The position numbers were made by a program, and so were the translations under genes. 64,000 nucleotides of DNA from Mesorhizobium sp. WSM4311 (GTDB lineage: Bacteria > Pseudomonadota > Alphaproteobacteria > Rhizobiales > Rhizobiaceae): positions 372,001-436,000 of the forward strand of contig NZ_NSFV01000007.1 of NCBI RefSeq assembly GCF_002295115.1, in the 5' to 3' direction. The notes beneath the pieces are model-generated. The model searched no databases. It was not told the origin of the DNA and saw nothing but the letters and a program-made list of their open reading frames with translations. The stretch's first letter is position 1. Every line of letters starts with the position of its first letter. Of the stretch, positions 35,217 through 45,034 are shown piece by piece.

Positions 35217-36083
35217 GTGACACTGGCACCGAATGCAACGTCTCCCATCAGCCATATCGTGACCACGAGCGTGGAAAAAAATCAGCCCGGTCGATCCGCC
35301 TGGAAAGCCATCACCACGCCTTTTCAGGCCGTGTCGCGCCCTCTCTCCATCACGCTCAGCGTCCTGGTCTGGGGCGCGGTCATCGGCGGCTGGTTTGCCT
35401 TGACCTATTCCGGAGCGGTCAAGGAAATGTTCCTGCCGCGCCCGGAATCCGTACTGTTCACCACCATCAGCATGGCGCTTGACGGGTCGTTGTGGGAGCA
35501 CGTGCTCGCCAGCGTCCAGGTGGTGCTGATCGGCTTCGTCATTTCGAGCGTCGTGGCGGTGCCGCTCGGTTTGACGATGGGCACCTACCGCATCGTCCAG
35601 GCGGCGCTCGACCCGCTCGTCAACTTTATCCGCTATCTGCCGGTGACGTCCTTCGTGCCGCTTTTCATCTTGTGGATCGGCATCGGCATCGAGCAGCGCG
35701 TGGCCGTGATCATCTTCGGCATCTTCTTCCAGCAGCTGGTGATGATCGCCGACAGCGCCCGCGGCGTTCAGCGCGACCTCGTCAACGCTGCCTATACGCT
35801 CGGCACGAAACGCGGCGACACGGTCTTCCACATCGTCTTTCCGGCCACGCTTCCGAACGTGCTCGACGTGCTGCGCGTCACCATGGGCTGGGCCTGGACC
35901 TATCTCGTCGTTGCCGAACTCGTCGCCGCCCGCAGCGGGCTTGGATACATCTCGCTCAAGGCGATGCGCGGCTTCCAGGTCGACGTCATCTTCATGGCCA
36001 TCGCCATGATCGGCATCCTTGGTCTTTGCACCGACCAGTTGTTCCGGGGCATTCGCCGCCTCGTCGCTCCCTGGGCCAATTGA
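35217..36083 (+). CDS. NitT/TauT-type ABC permease
   Basis: A 288-residue SsuC/TauC-like permease with about six membrane segments. The EAA-like loop is ARGVQRDLVNAAYTLGTKRG followed by FPATLPNVLDVLRVTMGWAW. The start is a GTG at 35217. It works with the binding protein upstream and the ATPase 13 bases downstream. Confidence 0.9.
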   Translation: MTLAPNATSPISHIVTTSVEKNQPGRSAWKAITTPFQAVSRPLSITLSVLVWGAVIGGWFALTYSGAVKEMFLPRPESVLFTTISMALDGSLWEHVLASVQVVLIGFVISSVVAVPLGLTMGTYRIVQAALDPLVNFIRYLPVTSFVPLFILWIGIGIEQRVAVIIFGIFFQQLVMIADSARGVQRDLVNAAYTLGTKRGDTVFHIVFPATLPNVLDVLRVTMGWAWTYLVVAELVAARSGLGYISLKAMRGFQVDVIFMAIAMIGILGLCTDQLFRGIRRLVAPWAN

Positions 36084-36096
36084 GGAGTTTGCCGAC

Positions 36097-36900
36097 ATGG
36101 ACGCCCTGACACTCGCGACGAAACCGAAGAGTTCCGACATCGCCATCGACAATGTGGTCCTGCGCTACGGCAAGGGCGACAACGCGGTGCTGGCGCTGGA
36201 CGGCATCTCCTTCCATGTCGTGCCCAATGAGTTCTGCGTGATCGTCGGTCCGTCCGGCTGCGGCAAATCGAGCCTGCTCTATCTCATCGCTGGCCTCGAG
36301 GAGCGCACCGGCGGCATGATCTCGGTCGGCGGCAAGCCGGTTACCGAGCCAGGTCCGGATCGCGGCATGGTGTTTCAGGCCTACACGCTGTTCCCCTGGC
36401 TGACGGTGGCGCAGAACGTCGAATACGGTCCCAAGCGCAAGGGCATGTCGGCGGCCGAGCGCAGGGCCATCGTCGAACATTTTCTCCATGAGGTCGGCCT
36501 GGCAAAATTCGCCAACCATTATCCCTCGCAGCTGTCGGGCGGCATGAAGCAGCGCGTGGCGATTGCACGTGCGCTCGCCAACGATCCGCAGGTGCTGCTG
36601 ATGGACGAACCCTTCGGAGCGCTCGACAGCCAGACACGCCACTCAATGCAGAAGCTTTTGCTGAGGATCTGGGACCATTCCAAGAAGACGGTTCTGTTCG
36701 TCACGCATGACATTGACGAGGCGATCCTGCTGGCGGACCGGGTGCTCGTCATGTCGGGCCGGCCCGGCCAGATCAAGAAGGAAATCCGCGTCGGCCTCCG
36801 GCGCCCACGCAGCATGGATCTGGTCATGGAGCCGAGCTTCATCGCCATGAAGCGGGAAATCCTCGAGCTCTTGAAAAACGACGAAGACGAAGAGCACTAG
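36097..36900 (+). CDS. NitT/TauT-type ABC ATPase
   Basis: A 267-residue ATPase: Walker A GPSGCGKSS, Q-loop VFQAYTLFPWLTV, signature LSGGMKQR, Walker B VLLMDEPFGALD and H-loop VTHDIDEA. The family is SsuB/TauB. ATG at 36097 follows TGAGGAG. The next gene begins 10 bases after its stop, tying transport to the GMC oxidoreductase. Confidence 0.92.
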   Translation: MDALTLATKPKSSDIAIDNVVLRYGKGDNAVLALDGISFHVVPNEFCVIVGPSGCGKSSLLYLIAGLEERTGGMISVGGKPVTEPGPDRGMVFQAYTLFPWLTVAQNVEYGPKRKGMSAAERRAIVEHFLHEVGLAKFANHYPSQLSGGMKQRVAIARALANDPQVLLMDEPFGALDSQTRHSMQKLLLRIWDHSKKTVLFVTHDIDEAILLADRVLVMSGRPGQIKKEIRVGLRRPRSMDLVMEPSFIAMKREILELLKNDEDEEH

Positions 36901-36910
36901 CAGGCATGGC

Positions 36911-38515
36911 ATGAGCATCGCGACCGCGGAATTCGACTACATCGTCATCGGCGCGGGCTCGGCCGGTTGTGTCCTGGCCAACAGGCTGAGCGCTAGCCCC
37001 GCCAACCGCGTCTGCCTGATCGAAGCCGGCGGTAGCGACGACCGCACAAGGGTGCGGGTACCGGCCGGCATTCTCTCGCTCTACGGCAATCCGAACTTCG
37101 ACTATGGCTACAAGGGCGTGCCGCAGCCGCTGCTCAACAACCGCCGCATACCGGTCAACCGGGGCAAGCTTCTTGGCGGGTCGAGTTCGATCAATTCGAT
37201 GGTCTATATCAGAGGCGCCGCGCAGGACTATGATGAGTGGGCGGCACTCGGCTGCGCGGGGTGGTCCTATGCCGACGTGCTGCCGGTGTTCAAGCAGCTC
37301 GAGCGCAATCTCCTGTCGCAAAACCCGGCCTATCATGGCTTCGAGGGCGAACTGCTGGTCGACAATCCGCGTGACCCCAACGCCGTATCCAGGCTGTGGG
37401 TAGAGGCGGGTCGGGGCGTGGGCCTGCCCGAAAACCGCGACTTCAACGCCGATGGCCAACTCGGCCTCGGCATCTACAATGTGACCCAGAACAGGGGGGA
37501 GCGCTTCTCAGCCTACACTGCCTTCGTCCGGCCGGTTCTCGGCCGCCCGAACCTCCAGGTCCTGTCAGGCGTCGAGGTGCTTGACCTGGCGATCGAAAGC
37601 GGACGCGCCACCGGCGTCAATGTGATCAGGGACGGATCAGCCCAAAGGCTGACGTGCCGCGCCGAAATCGTGCTCAGCGCAGGCGCGATCGGATCGCCGC
37701 GCATCCTGCTTGCTTCCGGCATCGGCCCAGCCGACGAGCTGAAGGCGGCGGGGGTGGAACCGGTCATGAACGTGCCGGGCGTCGGCAAGAACCTGCGCGA
37801 CCATGTCGACGGAATGATCACGATGCGATCGAACAGCGCCAGGACGCTCGGCCTGTCGCTCGCCAATCTGCCAGCGATGCTGGCGGCGCCTTTTCAGTAT
37901 TTCGTCCGCCGCAAAGGCATGCTGACGACCAATTACGTCGAGGCCGGCGGCTTCGCCAAGACGAAATATGCCGGCGATATTCCCGATGTCCAATTCCACT
38001 TTGTCCCCGGCTATCGCAGCCATCGCGGCCGGCTTGTCGAATATGGCCACGGCTATGCCGTGCACACCTGCGTGCTGCGGCCCGGAAGCATCGGTGAAAT
38101 CACGCTCGAGCGTGACGGCACCCGCCGCAACGTGCTGATCGATCACCGCTTCTTCAGCGACGGGCAGGATGCACTGACCCTTGTCGAAGGTATAAAGGTC
38201 GCGCGTTCCATCCTTGCTTCGCCGGTTTTCGCCGACATCCGCGGACCGGAAATCCTGCCCGGACCCGATGTCGTCACCGACGACGAGATCCTCGCCTATC
38301 TGCGTGCCGAAGCCTTGACCGTCTATCACCCGGTCGGCACGGCCAAGATGGGCAACGACAGCATGGCGGTGGTCGATCCCGTCAGTCTCAAGGTGCGCGG
38401 CTTCGACAATCTGCGTGTGGCGGACGCCTCGATCATGCCGACGCTGATCGGCGGCAACACCAATGCGCCGTCCATGATGATCGGCGAAAAAGCGGCCAGG
38501 GCGATGCTGTCGTAG
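36911..38515 (+). CDS. GMC-family FAD alcohol dehydrogenase (choline dehydrogenase-like)
   Basis: A 534-residue glucose-methanol-choline oxidoreductase with FAD motif DYIVIGAGSAGCVLANRL, the GGSSSINSMVYIRGAAQDYD segment and the catalytic region YHPVGTAKMG / GNTNAPSMMIGEKAA near the C-terminus. It should oxidise a primary alcohol to an aldehyde. The aldehyde dehydrogenase at 41099 would complete oxidation to an acid, as in choline-to-betaine chemistry, but the substrate need not be choline. Confidence 0.88.
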   Translation: MSIATAEFDYIVIGAGSAGCVLANRLSASPANRVCLIEAGGSDDRTRVRVPAGILSLYGNPNFDYGYKGVPQPLLNNRRIPVNRGKLLGGSSSINSMVYIRGAAQDYDEWAALGCAGWSYADVLPVFKQLERNLLSQNPAYHGFEGELLVDNPRDPNAVSRLWVEAGRGVGLPENRDFNADGQLGLGIYNVTQNRGERFSAYTAFVRPVLGRPNLQVLSGVEVLDLAIESGRATGVNVIRDGSAQRLTCRAEIVLSAGAIGSPRILLASGIGPADELKAAGVEPVMNVPGVGKNLRDHVDGMITMRSNSARTLGLSLANLPAMLAAPFQYFVRRKGMLTTNYVEAGGFAKTKYAGDIPDVQFHFVPGYRSHRGRLVEYGHGYAVHTCVLRPGSIGEITLERDGTRRNVLIDHRFFSDGQDALTLVEGIKVARSILASPVFADIRGPEILPGPDVVTDDEILAYLRAEALTVYHPVGTAKMGNDSMAVVDPVSLKVRGFDNLRVADASIMPTLIGGNTNAPSMMIGEKAARAMLS

Positions 38516-38658
38516 CCGCGCGTCGGCCCGTGTCCCGGCATTTAGGGACAAGCTAACCACTGCCACGTGAAATCGTAATTTTCGCTAATCAGTCCCTCCA
38601 GTACACCAGCGATCTGACCTCCTCGCATCAGAAACTCTTGGGGGGAAAGGACGCAGAA

Positions 38659-39933
38659 ATGTCGGTGGAAAAAATAGACACGCTTGTCGTCGGCGGTGGC
38701 CAGGCGGGAGTGGCTATGTCGGAGCATTTGAGCAAATGCGGCGTGCCGCATCTTGTCCTTGAGCGTGGCCGGATCGCCGAGCGCTGGCGTTCGCAGCGAT
38801 GGGACTCGCTCGTCGCCAATGGCCCGGCCTGGCATGACCGTTTCCCAGGCATGGAATTTCCCGTGACGGGTCCTGACGGCTTTCCCTCCAAGGAGGAGGT
38901 TGCGGACTATTTCGCCGCCTATGCAAGGCAGATCAATGCGCCGATCCGCTGCGGCGTCGAGGTCAAGCTCGCGCAAAGAAATGTCGGTCGACCCGGGTTT
39001 CGCGTCGAGACGTCGGCCGGGGTGATCGAAGCCAGCAGCATCGTCGCGGCGACCGGACCTTTCCAGGTCCCCGTCATCCCCGCCCTTGTCCCCGGCGATG
39101 CCGGCATTCTGCAGATTCATTCCAGCGCGTACCGCAATCCCGGGCAGTTGCCAAAGGGCGCGGTGCTGGTGGTCGGGGCAGGATCGTCAGGTGTGCAGAT
39201 CGCCGATGAGCTGCAGCGCTCGGGGCGGCGCGTCTACCTCTCGGTCGGCCCGCACGACCGCCCGCCGCGTGCCTATCGCGGGCGTGATTTCTGCTGGTGG
39301 CTTGGCGTTCTCGGCAAATGGGACCTCGAAACCCCGGGGCCTGGCACGGAGCATGTCACGATTGCGGTGAGCGGCGCGCGTGGCGGCGAAACGATTGATT
39401 TCCGTCGGCTGGCGGCGCAGGGGCTTACCCTGGTCGGCATGACAAAAGCATATCAGGACGGCATACTGACCTTCGCGCCCGATCTGGCGAAGAACATTGC
39501 CCGCGGTGACGCCAACCTGATGTCGCTGCTGGACGAGGCCGATGCCTATGTCGCGCGCAACGGCCTCGACCTTCCGCAGGAGCCCGCGGCCCGTCGGATC
39601 GACCCGGATCCGGACTGCTTGACCAACCCGCTTCGTGACCTCGATCTGGCGGGCGCCGGGATAGCGGCGATCATCTGGGCGACAGGCTTTGCCGTCGACT
39701 ACAGCTGGTTGAAGGTCGATGCTTTTGACGAGAGGGGCCGGCCAAGGCACCAACGCGGCGTCTCGGTCGAGCCTGGGATCTATTTTCTCGGCCTGCCTTG
39801 GCAGTCGCGAAGAGGGTCGAGTTTCATCTGGGGCGTCTGGCATGATGCCAAGCATGTCGCCGACCGAATTTCGACGCAGCGCAAATATCTGGCCTATCAC
39901 GCTGCGGCGCAGCGCGAGACGGTGGACGCCTGA
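38659..39933 (+). CDS. Flavin-containing monooxygenase-like protein (CzcO type)
   Basis: A 424-residue two-dinucleotide flavoprotein: FAD site TLVVGGGQAGVAMSEHLSKC and NADPH site VLVVGAGSSGVQIADELQRS. It contains an FMO-like WDSLVANGPAWHDRFPG segment and a later ATGFAVDYSWLK. It may N-oxygenate or otherwise oxidise an amine. GGGGGAAAGG precedes the ATG at 38659. Same strand as neighbours, with a 143-base gap on the left and 44 bases on the right. Confidence 0.82.
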   Translation: MSVEKIDTLVVGGGQAGVAMSEHLSKCGVPHLVLERGRIAERWRSQRWDSLVANGPAWHDRFPGMEFPVTGPDGFPSKEEVADYFAAYARQINAPIRCGVEVKLAQRNVGRPGFRVETSAGVIEASSIVAATGPFQVPVIPALVPGDAGILQIHSSAYRNPGQLPKGAVLVVGAGSSGVQIADELQRSGRRVYLSVGPHDRPPRAYRGRDFCWWLGVLGKWDLETPGPGTEHVTIAVSGARGGETIDFRRLAAQGLTLVGMTKAYQDGILTFAPDLAKNIARGDANLMSLLDEADAYVARNGLDLPQEPAARRIDPDPDCLTNPLRDLDLAGAGIAAIIWATGFAVDYSWLKVDAFDERGRPRHQRGVSVEPGIYFLGLPWQSRRGSSFIWGVWHDAKHVADRISTQRKYLAYHAAAQRETVDA

Positions 39934-39977
39934 CCGACGCTGACAACAGCCACGAGCCCGATCTGATGGAGACCTGG

Positions 39978-40394
39978 ATGGCGCATACGAGAATCCGCAA
40001 GTTCAACACCAAGGACACCTATCCCGAGCAGAAGCTCGACAATGATCTGTGCCAGGCGGTCGTCACGCGGGGCGGCCGGACGGTCTATCTGCGCGGCCAG
40101 TGCCCGCAGGATCTCGACACCGCCAAGAATATCGGCAGCCACGATCCGGCCGAGCAGACGCATAAGGTGATGCAGAACGTCAGGCAGCTCATCGAAGAGT
40201 GCGGCGGCACCATGGAGCATCTGGTCAAGGTGGTGGTCTACATCACCGACGTGCGCCATCGCGAGGCAGTCTACCGCACCATGGGCGAGTATATCAAAGG
40301 CGTGCATCCCGTTTCGACCGGTCTCGTCGTGTCGGCCCTGGCGCGGCCGGACTGGCTGGTCGAGATCGACGGCACCGCCGTCATCCCGGATTGA
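39978..40394 (+). CDS. RidA/YjgF-family enamine/imine deaminase-like protein
   Basis: A 138-residue member of the RidA fold (YLRGQCPQDLDTAKNIGSHD, TMEHLVKVVVYITDVRHREA, AVYRTMGEYIKG). RidA proteins hydrolyse reactive imines released by amine-oxidising flavoenzymes or PLP enzymes. That fits beside a flavin monooxygenase and alcohol oxidase. I use the ATG at 39978 with GGAGA upstream; ATG at 39966 is the longer alternative. Confidence 0.85.
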   Translation: MAHTRIRKFNTKDTYPEQKLDNDLCQAVVTRGGRTVYLRGQCPQDLDTAKNIGSHDPAEQTHKVMQNVRQLIEECGGTMEHLVKVVVYITDVRHREAVYRTMGEYIKGVHPVSTGLVVSALARPDWLVEIDGTAVIPD

Positions 40395-40398
40395 TCTC

Positions 40399-41073
40399 AT
40401 GACCTTTTCCATTGTCGCGCGGTGCAGCCGCACCGGCATGTTCGGCGTCGCGGTGTCGTCTTCCTCACCGGCGGTGGCGGCGCGCTGCGCCTATGCGCAA
40501 GCGGGCGTCGGCGCGGTCGCCAGCCAGAACGTCACCGATCCGACGCTCGGCGCAAGAGGGCTCGAACTGCTGGCGCGGGGCGCCTCGGCCGCCGACGCGG
40601 TCGCCATCCTGAAGCGCACCGGCGCTTATAGCGACTACCGGCAGGTGCTGGCTGTCGATGCCGCCGGCACCACCGCCATTCATTCAGGACCCAGGGCGCT
40701 TGGCATCTGGGCGGAAGCGCGTGCGGACAATGTCGCCTGCGGCGGCAACATGCTGGCCCATGATGGCGTGCCGCAAGCCATGGTCGACGCTTTCCTGGCC
40801 TCGGAAGGGCACCTCGGCGACCGCCTGATCGCGACCATGCGCGCCGCGCTGAAGGCAGGGGGCGAGGCGGGTCCGGTGCATTCGGCTGGAATGAAGCTGG
40901 TGCGCGAGGTCGCATGGCCCGTCGCGGACCTGCGCTGCGACTGGACCGACGGCTGCCCGATCGAGGAACTGGCGGCCTTGTGGGACCGCTACAAGCCCCA
41001 GCTCGATGCCTATGTGACCCGCGCGATCAATCCGTCCGACGCGCCGAGCTACGGCGTGCCGGGCGACGAGTAG
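40399..41073 (+). CDS. DUF1028 protein (Ntn-hydrolase-like)
   Basis: A 224-residue protein of the DUF1028 family, which has an Ntn-hydrolase-like fold; it begins MTFSIVARCSRTGMFGVAVS and has SQNVTDPTLGARGLELLARG. The family often lies beside ring-opening or amide-utilisation genes. Function unknown. Starts five bases after the RidA stop, so the two are co-translated or nearly so. Confidence 0.83.
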   Translation: MTFSIVARCSRTGMFGVAVSSSSPAVAARCAYAQAGVGAVASQNVTDPTLGARGLELLARGASAADAVAILKRTGAYSDYRQVLAVDAAGTTAIHSGPRALGIWAEARADNVACGGNMLAHDGVPQAMVDAFLASEGHLGDRLIATMRAALKAGGEAGPVHSAGMKLVREVAWPVADLRCDWTDGCPIEELAALWDRYKPQLDAYVTRAINPSDAPSYGVPGDE

Positions 41074-41098
41074 CCATCACGCAGGGGGAGGCATCCGC

Positions 41099-42589
41099 AT
41101 GAGCGAATTCAGTCACAAGGACTGGATCGGCAAGGCATCCGCGATCCGGTTTCGCGACAGGGCGTTCATCGACGGTAAGACGGTTGCCGCGCGTTCGGGC
41201 CGCACCTTCGCCAGCATCAATCCGGCCACTGGCGAAACGCTCGCCGAGGTGGCGTCCTGCGGCGAGGAAGATATCGATCTCGCCGTTGCCGCGGCGCGCC
41301 GCAGTTTCGAGGCTGGTGCCTGGTCACGCGCGAGCCCGGCGCACCGTAAGGAGGTGCTGCTTAGGCTGGCGCGGCTGCTGCGCGAAAACCTGCAGGAGCT
41401 TGCCCTGCTGGAATCGCTTGACATGGGCAAGCTCGTCACGGATGCCGCGACTGTCGATGTCCCGGGTTCCGCGGCTATCTTCCAGTGGTATGGCGAGGCC
41501 ATCGACAAGATCTATGACGAAGTGGCGCCGACCGGCGGCAGTGATCTGGTGCTGGTGCGGCGCGAGCCGCTCGGCGTGGTCGGTGCCGTGGTGCCGTGGA
41601 ATTTCCCGCTCGACATGGCCACATGGAAGTGCGCGCCCGCGCTGGCGGCGGGCAATTCGGTGGTGCTGAAGCCCGCGGAGCAGTCGCCTTTCTCGGCGCT
41701 CAGGCTGGCGGAACTCGCCATGGAGGCGGGGCTGCCCGCCGGTGTGCTCAACGTTGTGCCCGGCCTTGGCGAGACGGCCGGGCAGGCGCTTGGCCGTCAC
41801 ATGGACGTGGATTGCCTTGCCTTCACCGGATCGACCTCGGTCGGCAAGATGTTCCTGCAATATTCGGGTCAGTCGAACATGAAGCAGGTCTGGCTCGAAA
41901 CAGGCGGCAAGAGCCCGAACCTTGTCTTCGCCGACTGCGGCGACCTCGATGCGGCGGCCGACATGGCGGCCTTCGGCATCTTCTTCAACCAGGGCGAGGT
42001 CTGTTCGGCCAATTCGCGCCTGCTCGTGCAACGCGGCATCAAGGATGCCTTCGTGGAGAAACTGGCTGAGCTCGCGGCGGCCGCCCAGCCTGGCGATCCG
42101 CTCGACCCTGCCTCGAAAATGGGCGCCATGGTCGATGCCCGCCACGCCGCCAACGTCATGCGCTTCGTCGAGGCCGGCAAGAAGACCGCGCGCCTGGTTG
42201 CCGGCGGAGATCGGGTCACGGTCAACGGTCGCGGTAGCTTCATACAGCCCACCATCTTCGATGATGTTGCCCATGACGACCCGATTGCCAGGGATGAGAT
42301 ATTCGGACCGGTGCTGTCGGTCATTGCCTTCGACGATGAGGAGGAGGCCATCCGCATTGCCAATGACAGCCCGTACGGGCTGGCCGCGTCACTATGGACC
42401 GACAGTCTTTCGCGCGCGCACCGCGTTGCCGGCCGGCTCCGCGCCGGCACCGTTTCCGTCAACACGGTCGATGCGCTGAGCCCGATGACGCCGTTCGGCG
42501 GCATCAAGCAATCGGGCTTTGGCCGCGACCTGTCGCTGCACGCGCTGGACAAGTACACCGCGCTGAAAACGACATGGATCAAGTACTGA
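41099..42589 (+). CDS. Aldehyde dehydrogenase (PuuC-like)
   Basis: A 496-residue NAD-dependent aldehyde dehydrogenase. Cofactor region VPWNFPLDMATWKCAPALAA, catalytic Glu in WLETGGKSPNLVF, catalytic Cys in FNQGEVCSANSRLLV, and GGIKQSGFGRDLSLHALDKY at the C-terminus. It matches the branch containing gamma-glutamyl-gamma-aminobutyraldehyde and betaine-aldehyde dehydrogenases. It should accept the aldehyde made by the GMC enzyme. GGGGGAGG lies just upstream. Confidence 0.9.
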   Translation: MSEFSHKDWIGKASAIRFRDRAFIDGKTVAARSGRTFASINPATGETLAEVASCGEEDIDLAVAAARRSFEAGAWSRASPAHRKEVLLRLARLLRENLQELALLESLDMGKLVTDAATVDVPGSAAIFQWYGEAIDKIYDEVAPTGGSDLVLVRREPLGVVGAVVPWNFPLDMATWKCAPALAAGNSVVLKPAEQSPFSALRLAELAMEAGLPAGVLNVVPGLGETAGQALGRHMDVDCLAFTGSTSVGKMFLQYSGQSNMKQVWLETGGKSPNLVFADCGDLDAAADMAAFGIFFNQGEVCSANSRLLVQRGIKDAFVEKLAELAAAAQPGDPLDPASKMGAMVDARHAANVMRFVEAGKKTARLVAGGDRVTVNGRGSFIQPTIFDDVAHDDPIARDEIFGPVLSVIAFDDEEEAIRIANDSPYGLAASLWTDSLSRAHRVAGRLRAGTVSVNTVDALSPMTPFGGIKQSGFGRDLSLHALDKYTALKTTWIKY

Positions 42590-42639
42590 GGCGGAGCGGG
42601 CGCTTGATCGCAGCGCCCAAACCGGCAACATAGAAGCCC

Positions 42640-43575
42640 ATGCCGCTACGCTTCACCCTGAGACAATTGGAATATTTCGTCGCCGTCGGCGAAGCCGGCT
42701 CCATTACCAAGGCGGCCGAGCAGGTCAATGTTTCGCCGCCTTCGATTTCGGCGTCCATCGCGCAGCTCGAGGCCGAATTCGGCGTCCAGCTTTTTGTCCG
42801 CAAGCATTCGCATGGCCTGTCGCTCACGGCCGGCGGGCGTGTTTTCCTCAAGGAGGCCGCCAGGTTGCTGGCCGACGCCGACGCTCTGCACGATATCGCC
42901 GGCGACATCGCCGAGAAGGTGCGTGGGCCGCTGGCAGTCGGATGCCTGCTGACCTTCGCGCAGATCGTCATGCCGACGCTGCGCGCGAAGTTCGAGCGCG
43001 CCTATCCCGAGGTGCGGTTCCGGCAGTTCGAACGCAACCAGGGTCAGTTGCTCGAAATGTTGCAGCGAGGTGAAATCGATGCGGCGCTGACCTATGATCT
43101 CGAACTGTCGCAGGACACGACGTTCGAACCGCTTATGCTGGTGCCGGCCTATGTCATGCTGCCGCAGGGGCACCGCTTCGCCGGCAAAGCTTCGATCACG
43201 ACGGAAGAACTGGCCGACGAGCCCATGGTGCTGCTCGACCTGCCATACAGCCGCGAATATTTTCTCTCGGCCTTCCAAATGCGGGGCATCCGGCCGAACA
43301 TTGCCGAGCGCACCGGCGACATCGCGGTGATGCGGTCGATGGTTGCCAATGGCTTCGGCTACGGCATCGCCAACATGCGGCCGCTCAACACCCTGGCGCC
43401 GGACGGCAAGCCGCTGGTCTTCGTGCCCCTGGAAGGGGATTTGCGGCCTCTGACCATGGGGGTCGCATTGCCCAACGCCGAGCACCGCACCCAGACGGTG
43501 CAGGCATTCATCGATCATTGCCGCCGCTTCGTTGTCGAACAGGGCGTGTTCGGCAGCGGACGGGTCGTGGAATAG
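42640..43575 (+). CDS. LysR-family regulator of the importer/oxidation cluster
   Basis: A 311-residue LTTR with HTH in GEAGSITKAAEQVNVSPPSI and an effector domain (LAVGCLLTFAQIVMPTLRAK). It follows the ALDH gene by 50 bases on the same strand, so it is probably co-transcribed with the genes it controls. It is convergent with the ArgE-like gene. Ligand unknown. Confidence 0.88.
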   Translation: MPLRFTLRQLEYFVAVGEAGSITKAAEQVNVSPPSISASIAQLEAEFGVQLFVRKHSHGLSLTAGGRVFLKEAARLLADADALHDIAGDIAEKVRGPLAVGCLLTFAQIVMPTLRAKFERAYPEVRFRQFERNQGQLLEMLQRGEIDAALTYDLELSQDTTFEPLMLVPAYVMLPQGHRFAGKASITTEELADEPMVLLDLPYSREYFLSAFQMRGIRPNIAERTGDIAVMRSMVANGFGYGIANMRPLNTLAPDGKPLVFVPLEGDLRPLTMGVALPNAEHRTQTVQAFIDHCRRFVVEQGVFGSGRVVE

Positions 43576-43587
43576 CAGCGGCCTTTG

Positions 43588-44754
43588 TCAGGCGACCTTC
43601 AACTGTTGTCCGGCAAGCCGCCGCAGCAAATTGTCGAGCATGTCGTCGCAGCGGCGCATCTGTTCGATGCTGACGAATTCGTCCGGTCTGTGCCCTTGCG
43701 CCATCGAGCCCGGCCCGCACACGATGGTCGGCGTGCCGAGGTCGCGGCTGAACAATCCGCCTTCGGTGCCGAAGGCAACCTTGATGGTGTCGTTGGCCCC
43801 GGTCAATGACTTGACGAAAGCCACAGCCTGCGAATTCGCCGGCGTGTCCAGACCCGGATAGGTGTTGGTGATATCGATGTCGATGGCCGCCTCCGGCGCG
43901 ATCGCTGAAGCGGCTGCGGCAATGCGCGCTGCCTCTGCGCGCAACCCATCGAGGATTTGGTCGGGGTTGTCGGCCGCGACATTGCGGATCTCGAAGTCGA
44001 GCTGGCACAGGTTCGGCACGATGTTGAGCGCAACGCCGGCATGCATCTTGCCGACGTGGACGGTCGTGTAGGGAATGTCATAGTCACCGTCGCGCGCGCC
44101 ATCGCTGGCCAGCCGGTCCTGTTCCCGGCGCAGTGCGGAGACGAAGTCGCAGCCGAGATGAATGGCGTTGAGCGCCAGGGGAGCGAGCGCCGAATGGCTT
44201 TCGCGTCCCCTGCAGATGGCGCGCGCCGCAAGCTTGCCCTTGTGGGCGGTCGCGACCTGCATGTTGGTCGGCTCGCCGACGATGCATAGCAATGGCCGAT
44301 GCGGCGCCGAACGCAGCATGTCGATCAGGCTGTGCACGCCGATGCAGCCGATCTCCTCGTCGTAGGAAAGCGCCAGATGCAAGGGCGTTTGCAGGCCCAT
44401 TTTCGAGGCCTTGAGACAGGCGGCAAGCGCGCAGGCGACAAAACCCTTCATGTCGGCCGCGCCACGGCCGTAAAGCTTGCCATCCCGCGCGCTCATCTCG
44501 AAAGGCGGCAGCGTCCAGTCCTGTCCGTCGATCGGGACGACATCGGTGTGGCCGGACAGCATGACGCCGGCCGCGTCGGCCGGCCCGATGGTGGCGAACA
44601 GGTTGGCCTTGTGGCCGTCCGCGCTGCGGATGATCTGGCATGCAATGCCCCGCGTCGCCAGCAGGTCTGTCACGTAGCCGATGAGGTCGAGGTTCGAGTC
44701 CCGGCTCACCGTCGGGAATGCGATCAGCTTTTCAAGGATCTGGATGCTGTCCAT
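43588..44754 (-). CDS. ArgE/DapE-like metallopeptidase (acetylornithine deacetylase-like)
   Basis: A 388-residue M20 metallohydrolase. Di-zinc ligand motifs are visible: SGHTDVVPIDG, YGRGAADMKGF, SYDEEIGCIG, and the C-terminal GPGSMAQGHRPDEFV. It cleaves N-acyl amino-acid-like amides. The start is ATG 44754, preceded by in-frame GTG-AGA-CGC; the open frame to 44892 is an artefact. It lies between two oxidative genes and may remove an acyl group from a cluster intermediate. Confidence 0.88.
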   Translation of the reverse strand: MDSIQILEKLIAFPTVSRDSNLDLIGYVTDLLATRGIACQIIRSADGHKANLFATIGPADAAGVMLSGHTDVVPIDGQDWTLPPFEMSARDGKLYGRGAADMKGFVACALAACLKASKMGLQTPLHLALSYDEEIGCIGVHSLIDMLRSAPHRPLLCIVGEPTNMQVATAHKGKLAARAICRGRESHSALAPLALNAIHLGCDFVSALRREQDRLASDGARDGDYDIPYTTVHVGKMHAGVALNIVPNLCQLDFEIRNVAADNPDQILDGLRAEAARIAAAASAIAPEAAIDIDITNTYPGLDTPANSQAVAFVKSLTGANDTIKVAFGTEGGLFSRDLGTPTIVCGPGSMAQGHRPDEFVSIEQMRRCDDMLDNLLRRLAGQQLKVA

Positions 44755-45034
44755 GCGTCTCACGTCTCGTTGGCCGTGTGCGCTATCTAGCATCGCGTGG
44801 CCGCGGCCTTGAAGTCGCATTTGGCTCAGCCGGGATTCTTCGGATGCTAATCCAGGCGGCGGGGGGCGGATTAGGCGCGTCCTAATCGGCACAGAAGAAA
44901 TCTGTAGTTTTCCGGCACGCGCCGCAACTTATGAGTAGGTTCACGGCGTCTACCCACCGGGCAGACCGGCTTGCGCCAGGTTTGAAACCATCACCGCGCA
45001 TGCCGCGACGCGACGCTGGCAGGAAGGAAGCACC

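Noticed and set aside
35139..36152. 337-codon open frame on the minus strand
   Set aside because: Antisense to the NitT permease and ATPase; rich in His, Asp and Gly with no fold.
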